Source of the DNA: Candidatus Sulfotelmatobacter sp. | GTDB lineage: Bacteria; Acidobacteriota; Terriglobia; Terriglobales; Acidobacteriaceae | Assembly: GCA_036500765.1 (NCBI GenBank) | Contig: DASYBM010000004.1 | Coordinates: 1,612,001-1,676,000 of the forward strand | Direction: 5' to 3' | Length of the DNA: 64,000 nucleotides | Part shown: piece by piece, positions 1-8,694 of the stretch | Layout: the number at the start of each line of letters is the position of its first letter | Numbering within the stretch: the first letter of the stretch is position 1 | Program-made: the position numbers and the translations under genes | The notes under the pieces: generated by a model | What the model saw: the letters and a program-made list of their open reading frames with translations, nothing else | What the model was told of the DNA's origin: nothing | Database searches by the model: none

Positions 1-1
1 C

Positions 2-637
2 TTGTTGCAACAGCGCGGCGTCGTGCGCCGGCTCGGACCTGGAGCAGGCCGCATCTACGCTGCTCTACGACTGCGCGACGTGCTGGGAGTTCGCCGGGCG
101 CACCAGCGCCGGGCTCCGGCTTCTTCGCGGTCGTTTGTTTTTGTCTGCTTCGGGAATATCATGCGCAGCGCCATGGCAGAGTTGCTCATGAGAAAAGCCG
201 CCAACGAAGCCGGGCTGGAAGAGCAGATCCGAATTGTGTCGGCCGGCCTGCACGCCTCCCCGGGCCGCGAAGCTCACCCGTGGGTGCAGGAGGCGTCGGC
301 GGAGCTGGGCATTTCCGTCGCTGCACACCGCTCCAAGCTGCTTACCCCCGAGATGGTCGAGCAGGCGGACTGCGTTTTCGCCATGGACTTTCAGAATCTG
401 GCTGAGTTGCTCACGCTGTATCCGCAGGCGCGGGAGAAGATGTACATGCTCAGCGCCTACGCTGAAGGCCCCTGGCAATATCGCGAAATCCCCGATCCCT
501 ATCTCGGCGACCTTGCGGCCACGCAATACTGCGGACGGCAACTGCGAACCTGCATTCACAACCTGCTGGCCTCGACGGTTCTATCTTCGCCTCCGTCTAC
601 GACCAGTCCCGCCGAGCCCCAGGTTTCCGGTCGCTGA
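2..637 (+). CDS. low-molecular-weight protein-tyrosine phosphatase (5' end uncertain)
   Basis: Predicted LMW protein-tyrosine phosphatase of the Wzb/Etp kind, which dephosphorylates the BY-kinase that controls EPS chain length. The P-loop CFGNIMRS (C-X5-R-S, Cys near residue 49 of the open frame) and the general-acid DP in IPDPYLGD (about residues 165-166) are visible. The usual loop reads CxGNICRSP, so the second Cys is Met and the Pro is Ala here. The first ~45 residues are Arg-rich and unlike the family, which normally starts only a few residues before the P-loop. Frame 3 over positions 3-190 has a more natural composition, so the true start or an upstream in-frame partner is unresolved at the window edge. 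The matching kinase is at 35865-36797. Confidence 0.8.
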   Translation: MLQQRGVVRRLGPGAGRIYAALRLRDVLGVRRAHQRRAPASSRSFVFVCFGNIMRSAMAELLMRKAANEAGLEEQIRIVSAGLHASPGREAHPWVQEASAELGISVAAHRSKLLTPEMVEQADCVFAMDFQNLAELLTLYPQAREKMYMLSAYAEGPWQYREIPDPYLGDLAATQYCGRQLRTCIHNLLASTVLSSPPSTTSPAEPQVSGR

Positions 638-676
638 TCACGCCTGTTTCTGCGGAACTCCGATTTCTCAAAATCT

Positions 677-745
677 GTCATTTCGAGCGGAGCAAAATGG
701 CGCAGTTGCGCGCTATTTTGCGAAGTCGAGAAACCTGCTTTCAGC
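677..745. repeat. REP-like palindromic intergenic element
   Basis: An imperfect inverted repeat lies between the phosphatase and the ATP-grasp gene. The inner arms, GCAAAATGGCGCA and TGCGCGCTATTTTGC, pair with one bulge, and the outer TTTCGAG / TCGAGAAA segments also pair. From memory, sequences beginning TCATTTCGAGCGGAGC are dispersed intergenic repeats in Acidobacteriota genomes; I could not search this. It sits between convergent genes, where it could act as a transcription-end hairpin. Confidence 0.5.
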
Positions 746-762
746 CCACGAAAACCCGCGAT

Positions 763-1962
763 CTAGTTTTTTTTCTTTCTCCAGCGGGAAAGGAACCATT
801 CCCGAACCCCGGCCGCTCCAGGCCGCAGGTCCGACAACCACAGATCGTCGTAACACATGCCGGGACGCCAAGGCAGAGCCATCGTCAAAAGGCTCGGCCA
901 AAAACTCGGGTATGCCCCCGGCCATTTGGGTGGACGTCCTGCACGGATGTTGCTGAGATGAGTCAACTCGCCCACAACACGGCGGCAGATAACGTTGTTG
1001 CGATACGAGGTCTCCTGCGGCGGCAGTGTTCCTTGCATCCACCAATCGACAAGATACTTGGGATAGTCGATTCCGCAGGCCACGGGCAAGCCAATCGAAC
1101 CCCAGGGGCGTCCATTGATCTCCATCAATATAAGGCGTCCGTCATCCGTTTTCTTGTACTCCACCATCGCGATTCCCTCGAAACCCATCTCGACAATCAG
1201 CCGCGCGCTCCGAGAGACCACCGACGGATCCAAGGGAACAGATTTCCTGGCGCTGCTGGCCGACCCGCGCGGATCTACTTCCCGGATTCTCTGCCACTGG
1301 AACGGCAGATACGCTTTTCCTGCGGTCACAAAGCAGGAGAACCCGACTCCAGCGCCCGACGTAAACTCTTGCACCAGAACATCTCCGGCCATCCGGACAC
1401 GCTCGCTGACCTTGCCTTCCAGTTCGGCAGCCGAGTAGGCGTAAGCCACCGATCCGAACACAGCCTTTCCGTTGATCCACCGCACCGAGAATCGATCCTT
1501 CACGACGACGGGGAATGGGCCATCCTGGAACTGCGCCAAATCCGCGTTCGAGCCAGCAAGCACAGTTCGTGGCACATCGATCCCAATCGATTCCGCCAGC
1601 TTCACAGTGCCATATTTGTCCGATGCAAGTTCGAGCGATTCCGGCAAGGGCATTGCCACGCGGCAGATTCCTGCAAAGCGCTGCCGTTGTGCCGAGAGAG
1701 GGCCAAGAGTCCAATCGGTTACAGGAATCACCAGGTCGATCGTATGGGCGCGTACGAACTCCAGAATCGCGTCCACAAACGCTTCGGATTCGCTGGTGGA
1801 AACGGGATACGCGAGGCTGGCGCTGCAATAGCGCGAGAGCGCGGCCGGGGCCAGGAGGCCTCGATTCGCACCCACCGCCACCCAATGTCCGGCACGTCCG
1901 GCAGACCGGGTTACCGACAGCGCCGCCGAACTGTGCCCATCCAAAACTAGAATTCTTGCCAA
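763..1962 (-). CDS. ATP-grasp family protein (copy 1)
   Basis: ATP-grasp enzyme of the carboxylate-amine/thiol ligase class, 399 aa. It has an N-terminal Rossmann-like segment (ARILVLDGHSSAALS), the ATP-grasp core (FPVVVKDRFSVRW, then DVLVQEFTSGAGVGFSCF) and the metal-binding end MVEYKKTDDGRLILMEINGR. Substrate unknown. I chose the TTG at 1962 because the paralogue at 17087-18286 starts at the same motif and the two are then both exactly 399 aa; a further TTG at 2010 would overlap the upstream deacetylase. It follows the deacetylase gene by 28 nt, and the paralogue is likewise next to a deacetylase. The pairing suggests ATP-dependent acylation or amidation of a sugar, which is inference. Confidence 0.8.
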   Translation of the reverse strand: MARILVLDGHSSAALSVTRSAGRAGHWVAVGANRGLLAPAALSRYCSASLAYPVSTSESEAFVDAILEFVRAHTIDLVIPVTDWTLGPLSAQRQRFAGICRVAMPLPESLELASDKYGTVKLAESIGIDVPRTVLAGSNADLAQFQDGPFPVVVKDRFSVRWINGKAVFGSVAYAYSAAELEGKVSERVRMAGDVLVQEFTSGAGVGFSCFVTAGKAYLPFQWQRIREVDPRGSASSARKSVPLDPSVVSRSARLIVEMGFEGIAMVEYKKTDDGRLILMEINGRPWGSIGLPVACGIDYPKYLVDWWMQGTLPPQETSYRNNVICRRVVGELTHLSNIRAGRPPKWPGAYPSFWPSLLTMALPWRPGMCYDDLWLSDLRPGAAGVREWFLSRWRKKKN

Positions 1963-1990
1963 GCCGCGAGAGCCCCGTTCTTGAGTGTCA

Positions 1991-2983
1991 TCACACAGTC
2001 CGTCCGGCAAAAGCGCTTTCCAGATTCCATCGCAAGCCTTCTACCGTTTTGGTCGGACGCAAACGGTTCAGACAAAGCACATTATCCCCCGGTCGGGTTA
2101 GTCCGCTCTTGGTGGTGACTCCTGTCTCGTAACCAAGCGCGCGGCTTTGCTGCACAGTACGATCATTCCAGTGCGGGGAAAGCGCAGGACACGGATAGGA
2201 AAAGTGCCGAATCGGCGCGCCCAGTTGCGACTCGAGTCTTTGCTTCGAGTCGGTGAACTCGCGGTGAGCTTCGTCCTCCTTCACATAGGCCATGTTCGGG
2301 TGTGTCATGGTATGCGATCCGACAAGATGCCCGTGGTGAATGAGCCCTCGTACTTGATCGTAGGTCATCATTAGGGCGCTGGACTCGCCGGGCAGGCAGG
2401 CCTGTAGTTCCCGCTCGACATAGCTTACAAATTCTTCCTGGGCTACGCCGCTCAGTTGGCAACAGCGATCACAGGCATGCAGAAAGGCCGCCTCTCGGTC
2501 GGAAGGACTCGTGAGCATCCAGGATTTGCCCAGCCGATTGTCCCATGCGTTCACCTTCGTACGGCGAAAAGCGAATCGCAAGCGGCTGGGCCAGGGCAAT
2601 TTACGGTTTTCGATGCAATCGACCGTCACGTAAAAGATCGCCGGCACGCCCAACCGGTTGAGCACGGGCATTGCGACCTCAAAGTTGTCGGCATAACCAT
2701 CGTCGAAGGTCACCACCACGGAACGTTTGGGCAAGGCTTCGCCGGCGCACAAACAGTCGACTGCGTCGTCCAGACTAATCGGGTGGTAGTGGCGGGCGAG
2801 CAGCTCCATCTGCGCGGTAAATTCGGATCCTGAATGGACGATGTCTCCCAACGAATCCACTTGGAGGCTGGGGTCGGGCAGAACCGAGTGGAACATCAGA
2901 ATCGCTGCGCCAGCAGCGCGCATGTCTCCGGCCAAGCGCAATGCTCCGCTGGCGACAATCCCTTTCTTGATCCAATCTTTCAT
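1991..2983 (-). CDS. polysaccharide deacetylase (NodB fold), copy 1
   Basis: Polysaccharide deacetylase (CE4/NodB homology domain), 330 aa. The metal-binding motifs TFDDGYADN (motif 1, with the catalytic base Asp) and SHTMTHPNM (motif 2, H-X3-H) are intact, as is the FSYPC segment corresponding to motif 3. There is no obvious signal peptide, so it may act on a cytoplasmic or lipid-linked sugar. It starts at an ATG and is the first gene of a leftward pair with the ATP-grasp protein. Two more NodB-type genes in the window (7598-8656, 18323-19114) point to several deacetylation steps in the EPS pathway. Confidence 0.88.
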   Translation of the reverse strand: MKDWIKKGIVASGALRLAGDMRAAGAAILMFHSVLPDPSLQVDSLGDIVHSGSEFTAQMELLARHYHPISLDDAVDCLCAGEALPKRSVVVTFDDGYADNFEVAMPVLNRLGVPAIFYVTVDCIENRKLPWPSRLRFAFRRTKVNAWDNRLGKSWMLTSPSDREAAFLHACDRCCQLSGVAQEEFVSYVERELQACLPGESSALMMTYDQVRGLIHHGHLVGSHTMTHPNMAYVKEDEAHREFTDSKQRLESQLGAPIRHFSYPCPALSPHWNDRTVQQSRALGYETGVTTKSGLTRPGDNVLCLNRLRPTKTVEGLRWNLESAFAGRTV

Positions 2984-3492
2984 TCATTTTCCATTTCCAA
3001 CGCGCTGCAGGAAACGCCCGGCTGGTTGCAGTTTAACCGAAGCGGACCACTCTGCCATGAGCGCTCGTCTTTGGTATCGGTCGGTCTGACATTGGTTAGT
3101 CTGATTACTGAATCGGATACGAAAACTGCGCAAGAACCTGCACAGCTAGAATATTGTCGGGGGAATACGTTCCCTCTCCTGCGCAACAATTTGCATAGGG
3201 CCGCACACTAAATCAGGCCGCTCTGCAAAAAAATTCGACATTCACCTTTTATCCTTATCAATTTACAGTACAATTGCCAAAACCGCTCCGGCATGGCAAT
3301 TGCGAGAGCAAGCGATGACGTTTCTTTAGATTTACACTGGAGCTAATCAAGGGTCACTGGCCCGCAACATTTGTCGTCTCGCTAGCACGTCCCCCCGGTT
3401 AGCTTGTCCGTAATTCCATTGCTTCACTCTGCGAGTTGCAGAATTTACATTGCACTAAATCCAAAATAAACGAACCTGGGAGGTTCTCACGC
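2984..3492. other. divergent intergenic region before the PAPS synthase gene
   Basis: About 500 bp without a convincing gene between the leftward deacetylase and the rightward sat-cysC gene. It is more AT-rich than its surroundings, especially around 3225-3280 (several A/T runs and a TACAAT at 3269-3274), and probably carries divergent promoters. No clear -35/-10 pair, operator palindrome or riboswitch fold was recognised. A strong ribosome-binding site, GGGAGG at 3478-3483, closes the region. Confidence 0.5.
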
Positions 3493-5244
3493 TTGTCTGC
3501 TTCGACTAGTCATCTGATTGCTCCGCACGGCGGCGAACTGGTAGATCTGCTTGCCTCAACCGAAAAAGCCGCGGAACTGAAAGCCCACTCTCGCGAGTGG
3601 CCATCCTGGGATCTGACTGCCCGCCAAGTTTGCGATCTGGAGCTGCTGATGAGCGGAGGCTTCTCTCCGCTGCGCGGCTTTATGAATAAAGCCGACTACG
3701 AAGGCGTTTGCCATAACATGCGTCTGGCCAGCGGAATTCTCTGGCCCATTCCGATTACGCTTGACGTCACCGAAGAATTTGCCAAGAAGCTTACGGCCGG
3801 CGGCAGCAAAGTTGCGCTGCGCGACGCCGAAGGCGTCATGTTGGCCGTGTTGCACGTCGAAGAAGTCTGGCAGGCCGACCGCGCGGCCGAAGCCAAAGCG
3901 GTTTTTAACAGCACCAGCAAGGCTCATCCGGGCTCCAACTACACCATGAACATTTCGAATCCATGGTATGTGGGTGGACGCATCGAGGGCTTGCAAGGCC
4001 CTTCGCATTATGACTTCCGCACCCTGCGCCTTACTCCGGCGGAATTGCGGGCTGAATTTGCCCGCTTAGGATGGCGTCGTACGGTTGCGTTTCAGACTCG
4101 CAACCCCATGCACCGCGCTCACGTGGAACTCACCTTCCGCGCTGCCAAGCAAGTCGAAGCCAATCTCCTGATCAACCCCAGCGTGGGCATGACCAAGCCT
4201 GGCGACGTCGACTACTTCACGCGCGTGCGCTGCTACCAACTCCTGCTTTCCAAATTCCCCCAGGGAACCGTGAAGCTCGCTCTTCTTCCGCTGGCGATGC
4301 GCATGGGCGGACCTCGCGAAGCTATCTGGCACGCCTTGATTCGCAAGAACCATGGCTGCACGCACTTCATTGTGGGTCGCGACCATGCCGGACCAGGCAA
4401 CGATACGGCAGGCGATGGCAAGCCTTTCTACGGTCCCTATGAAGCTCAGGAACTTTTCAAGAAGCACCAAGCCGACATCGGCGTGACCATGGTCGATTTC
4501 CAGATGATGGTCTACCTCGACGGCGAGGACCGCTACGTTCCCGACAACGAAGTGAAACCGGGCGACAAGGTTCTGAATATTTCCGGCACCGAACTGCGCA
4601 ACCGGCTCAACGAGGGCCGCGACATTCCCGCGTGGTTCACATACCCGGAAGTTGTGCAGGAACTGCGGCGCAGCTTTCCGCCACGCGCCAAGCAAGGCGT
4701 CACCATCTTCTTCACTGGTCTTTCGGGTTCGGGCAAATCCACCATCGCCAACGTTTTGATGACTAAGTTTCTGGAAGTCGGCGGACGTCCGGTGACGTTG
4801 CTCGATGGCGACCTGGTCCGCAAGCATCTTTCGTCGGAACTGGGATTCTCCAAAGAACATCGCGACATCAACATTCGCCGCATCGGCTATGTTGCGTCGG
4901 AAATCACCAAGAACGGCGGCATCGCAATTTGCGCTCCCATTGCGCCCTACGATGCCACCCGTAAACACGTGCGCGGAATGATCGAGCCTTACGGCGGATT
5001 CATCCTGGTGCACATTGCCACGACGGTCGAAGTCTGCGAGCAACGCGACCGCAAGGGACTTTACGCCAAAGCGCGCGCGGGCATTCTCAAAGAATTCACA
5101 GGAATTTCTGATCCCTACGAAGTCCCGGCGGATGCCAACGTAACCATTAACACCGGCGAGTTGTCGGCCGAAGAAGCCGCTCAGGAAATTATTCTGCACC
5201 TGGAGCGCGAAGGCTTCATCGGCGTCAGTAAGGCCGGAGAGTAA
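3493..5244 (+). CDS. sat/cysC: bifunctional sulfate adenylyltransferase / adenylylsulfate kinase (PAPS synthase)
   Basis: Fusion making PAPS from sulfate and ATP, 583 aa. The N-terminal ATP sulfurylase domain has QTRNPMHRAH (about residues 201-210) and GRDHAGPGND. The C-terminal APS kinase domain has an intact P-loop GLSGSGKST (about 409-417), then DGDLVRKHLSSELGFS and the lid region AICAPIAPY. The APS-kinase half therefore looks active, unlike the degenerate one of fungal sulfurylases. The start is TTG at 3493, set by GGGAGG nine nt upstream; a TTG at 3436 has no such site. It is followed by a TauE-type transporter and a CysQ-type PAP phosphatase. There is no cysH or sulfite reductase nearby, and a sulfotransferase gene lies in the same EPS region, so PAPS may serve sulfation. 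Confidence 0.93.
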   Translation: MSASTSHLIAPHGGELVDLLASTEKAAELKAHSREWPSWDLTARQVCDLELLMSGGFSPLRGFMNKADYEGVCHNMRLASGILWPIPITLDVTEEFAKKLTAGGSKVALRDAEGVMLAVLHVEEVWQADRAAEAKAVFNSTSKAHPGSNYTMNISNPWYVGGRIEGLQGPSHYDFRTLRLTPAELRAEFARLGWRRTVAFQTRNPMHRAHVELTFRAAKQVEANLLINPSVGMTKPGDVDYFTRVRCYQLLLSKFPQGTVKLALLPLAMRMGGPREAIWHALIRKNHGCTHFIVGRDHAGPGNDTAGDGKPFYGPYEAQELFKKHQADIGVTMVDFQMMVYLDGEDRYVPDNEVKPGDKVLNISGTELRNRLNEGRDIPAWFTYPEVVQELRRSFPPRAKQGVTIFFTGLSGSGKSTIANVLMTKFLEVGGRPVTLLDGDLVRKHLSSELGFSKEHRDINIRRIGYVASEITKNGGIAICAPIAPYDATRKHVRGMIEPYGGFILVHIATTVEVCEQRDRKGLYAKARAGILKEFTGISDPYEVPADANVTINTGELSAEEAAQEIILHLEREGFIGVSKAGE

Positions 5245-5276
5245 GGCAGGGAGAGTAACGCGGGGAGGGACCGATT

Positions 5277-6056
5277 ATGTTGCCAGTGATAGCGATCAAA
5301 ATCCTGGTGGGCTTTGGTGTGGGTATCCTCATCGGAATGACTGGAGTGGGAGGCGGCGTTCTAATGCTTCCCATTCTGATCTTCGGCTTGGGCTACCCGC
5401 CGATCGTGGCCGTCGGTTCCGATGCGCTGTTCCAGTTCTTCACCAAAATTCCGGCAGGACTGTTGCACCTGAAGAACGGGACGGTCCGTCGTAAAGTGGT
5501 CCTCGCGCTGGCGGCGGGAAGTATCCCAGGCTCCTTTGCAGGGGTAAAGCTGCTGATGTACATCCGCTCGGTCTACGGTAGCAGCAGTCTTAACAGCTTC
5601 ATCAAGCTGGCGGTGGGTGTGCTGCTGATCGTGATTCCAATTCTGCTGCTGCTGCAGAAAGGAATCGAAGAGCGCATCGCGAATCGTGCGCCGACCATGA
5701 AAGGTTTCGCAGGCATGGTGGCAATCGGCCTCAGCGTCGGTTTTATCGTGGGCATGACCTCGGTCGGTTCGGGCAGCATCATCATGATGCTGCTTCTCTT
5801 GTTCTACAGCTTCCCCCCCAAGATCAATGTCGGGACTGATGTCGTACATGCAGTCATACTCTTCGGAGTAACCGGGTGGCTTCAGTCCAAGGCTGGAAAC
5901 GTAGATCCCAAGCTGGTCGTTTCGCTGCTGATTGGGTCCATTCCCGGGGGGCTGCTCGGTTCGCATCTGGCCACGCGGGTCCCCATGCTCTGGCTGCGCC
6001 GTATGCTCTGCGCTTTGCTGCTGATCACCGGAGCCCGCATGTTGTGGCCTGCTTAA
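5277..6056 (+). CDS. TauE/SafE family membrane transporter
   Basis: Integral membrane protein of 259 aa with the two-repeat TauE/SafE (DUF81) pattern. Each half begins with a Gly-rich hydrophobic segment (GFGVGILIGMTGVGGGVLMLP and a similar GFIVGMTSVGSGSIIMML). About eight membrane helices are expected. Family members move sulfite, sulfonates or sulfate across the inner membrane. The position 32 bp after the PAPS synthase and 31 bp before the CysQ-like gene suggests it handles sulfate or another sulfur oxyanion for this pathway, although the direction of transport cannot be read from the sequence. Confidence 0.85.
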   Translation: MLPVIAIKILVGFGVGILIGMTGVGGGVLMLPILIFGLGYPPIVAVGSDALFQFFTKIPAGLLHLKNGTVRRKVVLALAAGSIPGSFAGVKLLMYIRSVYGSSSLNSFIKLAVGVLLIVIPILLLLQKGIEERIANRAPTMKGFAGMVAIGLSVGFIVGMTSVGSGSIIMMLLLLFYSFPPKINVGTDVVHAVILFGVTGWLQSKAGNVDPKLVVSLLIGSIPGGLLGSHLATRVPMLWLRRMLCALLLITGARMLWPA

Positions 6057-6087
6057 TAACGTTTAACGAATTGAGCGCAAGGACTTC

Positions 6088-6903
6088 ATGACTTCTTCTT
6101 ACTCGAACATTCTCAATCGCATCGAAGCCGCGCTCGACGCCGCTCGCATCGTTTTCGCGCGCTTTACTCCAGGCGCGATTGCGACCGAATACAAGATCGG
6201 CCACGATCCCGTGACCGAGGCCGACCGCGCGGTGGACGCAGTACTACGCCAGAATTTGCTGCGCGACGGCGAGGGCTGGCTCTCGGAAGAGAGCGTCGAC
6301 GACCCCTCACGCCTTGGTAAGAGCCGAGTGTGGGTGGTCGATCCGCTCGATGGCACCCGTGAATTTGTTCAGGGCATTCCCGAGTTCTGCGTTTCCATCG
6401 GATTCGTCGAAAATGGCCGGCCGGTGGCCGGTGGAATTTGCAACCCTGCGACCAACGAGACCATCGTCGGCGCCATCGATTCCGGCGTGCTCTACAACGG
6501 ACAGCCGGCGCGCCCGAGCGAGCGAACCACTTTGCAGGGTTCGCTAATTCTGGCCAGCCGCAGTGAAGTCAAACGTGGCGAGTGGCAGCAGTTCCAGAGC
6601 AGTGACTATCAGATTCGCCCCATGGGGTCGGTGGCCTACAAACTAGGACTCGTCGCCGCCGGCCAAGCCGATGTGACGTTCACGCTGACGCCGAAGAATG
6701 AGTGGGACGTGGCCGCCGGCGCCGCGCTGGTCGAAAGCGCCGGAGGATTCGTCGCCACGCTCGACAACGCTCCGCTGCGTTGTAACAATCGCAATCCGCT
6801 TCTCACCGGCCTGATGGCCAGCGGACCGTTGCTGCGGCAGGAACTGCTGTCGGCCCTGCAATCTCATCTCCCGGCATCGGCGGCTGGCTCTGCTCGCGGC
6901 TGA
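6088..6903 (+). CDS. cysQ: 3'(2'),5'-bisphosphate nucleotidase (CysQ-like, inositol monophosphatase family)
   Basis: Li-sensitive-phosphatase-fold enzyme, 271 aa. The metal-site motif WVVDPLDGTREF (about residues 82-93), the preceding GWLSEESVDD acidic motif and the C-terminal EWDVAAGAALVESAGG are all present. CysQ hydrolyses 3'-phosphoadenosine 5'-phosphate (PAP), the by-product of every PAPS-dependent sulfotransferase. Its place in line with the PAPS synthase and transporter supports that role over inositol monophosphatase, which shares the fold. It is the third gene of the apparent sulfate-activation operon. Confidence 0.85.
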   Translation: MTSSYSNILNRIEAALDAARIVFARFTPGAIATEYKIGHDPVTEADRAVDAVLRQNLLRDGEGWLSEESVDDPSRLGKSRVWVVDPLDGTREFVQGIPEFCVSIGFVENGRPVAGGICNPATNETIVGAIDSGVLYNGQPARPSERTTLQGSLILASRSEVKRGEWQQFQSSDYQIRPMGSVAYKLGLVAAGQADVTFTLTPKNEWDVAAGAALVESAGGFVATLDNAPLRCNNRNPLLTGLMASGPLLRQELLSALQSHLPASAAGSARG

Positions 6904-7013
6904 CGCAGATCGGATCTCCGGCCTTCGGAAGCATCGATCAGTTTCCCGCACAGTATAAAATTTGCGGTTCAGTATCCGAGTCGATTTCCAGGCAGAATCT
7001 GGAGGAGCGGTTC

Positions 7014-7580
7014 ATGCGAGTTCTCGACTTAGGTTGCGGGACCGGACAGGATCTGGCTGCCTGGGGCGTCACCTCTTCGGATTGGGTCACCGGGCTCGAT
7101 ATCGAGTTAGGCCGTCTGCGGATCGCCAAAACGCGATTTTCCGATCGCCGTTTTCTGCAAGCGGTGGGCGAATCGTTGCCCTTCAAAGCTGAGAGCTTTG
7201 GTTTCGTGGTCTCCTCTGTCGCTCTGCCCTATATGAACATTCCGCTCACCCTCGCAGAAATTTATCGTGTGCTCATCCCCGGTGGCGCTCTGTCGTTAAG
7301 TCTTCATCTTCCCGGTTTTACCATGAACGAGTTTGTCCGCCATGCCCTGCCGCGACCGGTTCCCACGTTTTTTCGTCTGTATGTCATGGCGAACGGTCTA
7401 CTGTTCCACTGGACCGGCAACACGATCGGGTTCGCAAATGGAAGAACGGAATCGTTCCAGACCGAGCGCGGAATGCGGATCGCGTTACAGCGAGCCGGAT
7501 TCGTCGATTCTTCATTCATCCGCGGCAGCGGTCCCAGCGGCAGCACATTTACCGTGGAAGCAAGGAGGGCACGCAATTAA
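7014..7580 (+). CDS. class I SAM-dependent methyltransferase
   Basis: Small SAM methyltransferase, 188 aa. It begins directly at the SAM-binding motif I (MRVLDLGCGTGQDLAAWG), followed by the acidic motif GLDIELGRL and the motif IYRVLIPGGALSLSLHLPG. The N-terminal helices that often precede motif I are absent, so it is a short version. The ATG is supported by GGAGGAG a few nt upstream. The substrate is unknown; O-methylation of an EPS sugar is plausible from context. It ends 17 bp from the convergent deacetylase gene. Confidence 0.82.
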   Translation: MRVLDLGCGTGQDLAAWGVTSSDWVTGLDIELGRLRIAKTRFSDRRFLQAVGESLPFKAESFGFVVSSVALPYMNIPLTLAEIYRVLIPGGALSLSLHLPGFTMNEFVRHALPRPVPTFFRLYVMANGLLFHWTGNTIGFANGRTESFQTERGMRIALQRAGFVDSSFIRGSGPSGSTFTVEARRARN

Positions 7581-7597
7581 CCTGAATGCCAAAAGGC

Positions 7598-8656
7598 CTA
7601 TTCTTCCGGCAAGGTATAGCGTTGCGACGCCGCCCTGCGAATTGCGAGCAACGACCCCACGCCACTGAGCCAACTCTCAAATTCCAGTTGAGTGCGCCCG
7701 GAAGTATCCACAAATCTCGGAAGCAGGAATGCATTGGATCGCCGATCCACCAATCCGGCATCGCACGTTGTGGCCGAAATTAGTTCTTCCTTCTCCATCC
7801 ACGGGAAGAATTCGTTTCGATACACGCCGCTTGGATAACAGAAATGAACCGCCGGCCGCCCGGTCATGGCTAAGACCCTTTCCCGATTCTGGGAAATCTC
7901 CAGCCGGAACCCTTTCTCCTCATTGGGCGTGCGATGACGATGAGTGTGCAATTGCACATCCACCCCAGCCTTAGAGATTTCCGCCACCTCGCGCGCATTC
8001 ATCAATCGCAGGATGCGCTTGGCCACGAGTGCGCCATAGTCAATCCCTAACATTTCCGCCAATTCCCGGGCGATCTCATCCTTGTCATTTCCGCTCAGGT
8101 TCTCCCGCTCGGAACGCTCAATCAGGCTGCGCACGACTCGATGCCGCCCCGCTTCACTCCGCAGATCCAGATTTTCCGTGAGGCCGAGTTGAGAGCATGC
8201 AGGCAACAGTTCGCCGCGCCGCTTCCATAGCAGGTAGGAGCACATCAGATTAAAGATCGGAATCTCGTGATCGGTGTAATAGGTCGATTGATAGACCGTT
8301 ATCGGTAGTCCATGCTTCTTGAGCAGAGGCCAAGCCTGCTGGTAAAAATCGTAGCCGCCATCATCGAAGGTAATGGCCACGCTGCGCGGCGGCAAATCGC
8401 GCACACGCAACCGCGTAAGAGCTTCGCCCAGGGGAAGCACCGAGTAACGCAGCGCAAGCAAAGCCTCCAATCGCTGTTCGAGAAGATCCGGGCGCATATA
8501 GAGCGCCGGTCTCCATTCGTGCTCGTCTTCGAGGGAAATCCCGTGATAACACAAAATCAGCAAGCGCTGCCGCCTCCAGGCGCTGTCGGCCACCCGGTTA
8601 AGTACGCGGGCACTTTTCAGCAGACCGAGTGCGGCGAGCTTGGCTTTCCTCAGCAT
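7598..8656 (-). CDS. polysaccharide deacetylase (NodB fold), copy 2
   Basis: CE4-type deacetylase, 352 aa, last gene of the leftward unit 14334-7598. It has motif 1 TFDDGGYDFY and motif 2 as LHTHRHRTPNEE, with FCYPSGVY as the motif 3 equivalent. The N-terminal helix is short and basic, not a clear signal peptide. The protein is longer than a minimal NodB domain because of a helical insert (about residues 140-215) rich in charged residues. It lies 38 bp after the amidotransferase gene and probably modifies the same glycan. Confidence 0.88.
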   Translation of the reverse strand: MLRKAKLAALGLLKSARVLNRVADSAWRRQRLLILCYHGISLEDEHEWRPALYMRPDLLEQRLEALLALRYSVLPLGEALTRLRVRDLPPRSVAITFDDGGYDFYQQAWPLLKKHGLPITVYQSTYYTDHEIPIFNLMCSYLLWKRRGELLPACSQLGLTENLDLRSEAGRHRVVRSLIERSERENLSGNDKDEIARELAEMLGIDYGALVAKRILRLMNAREVAEISKAGVDVQLHTHRHRTPNEEKGFRLEISQNRERVLAMTGRPAVHFCYPSGVYRNEFFPWMEKEELISATTCDAGLVDRRSNAFLLPRFVDTSGRTQLEFESWLSGVGSLLAIRRAASQRYTLPEE

Positions 8657-8694
8657 GGATCAGCAGGTTCTCGAAAGGAGTGCCGTAGGATGGC

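Noticed and set aside
697..1950. 417-codon plus-strand open frame over the first ATP-grasp gene
   Set aside because: Basic, low-quality composition; the minus-strand frame has clear ATP-grasp motifs and a paralogue of the same length.
3420..3470. TTGCTT / AATTTA pair as the promoter of sat-cysC
   Set aside because: Both boxes match the consensus poorly; not better than chance in this AT-richer stretch.
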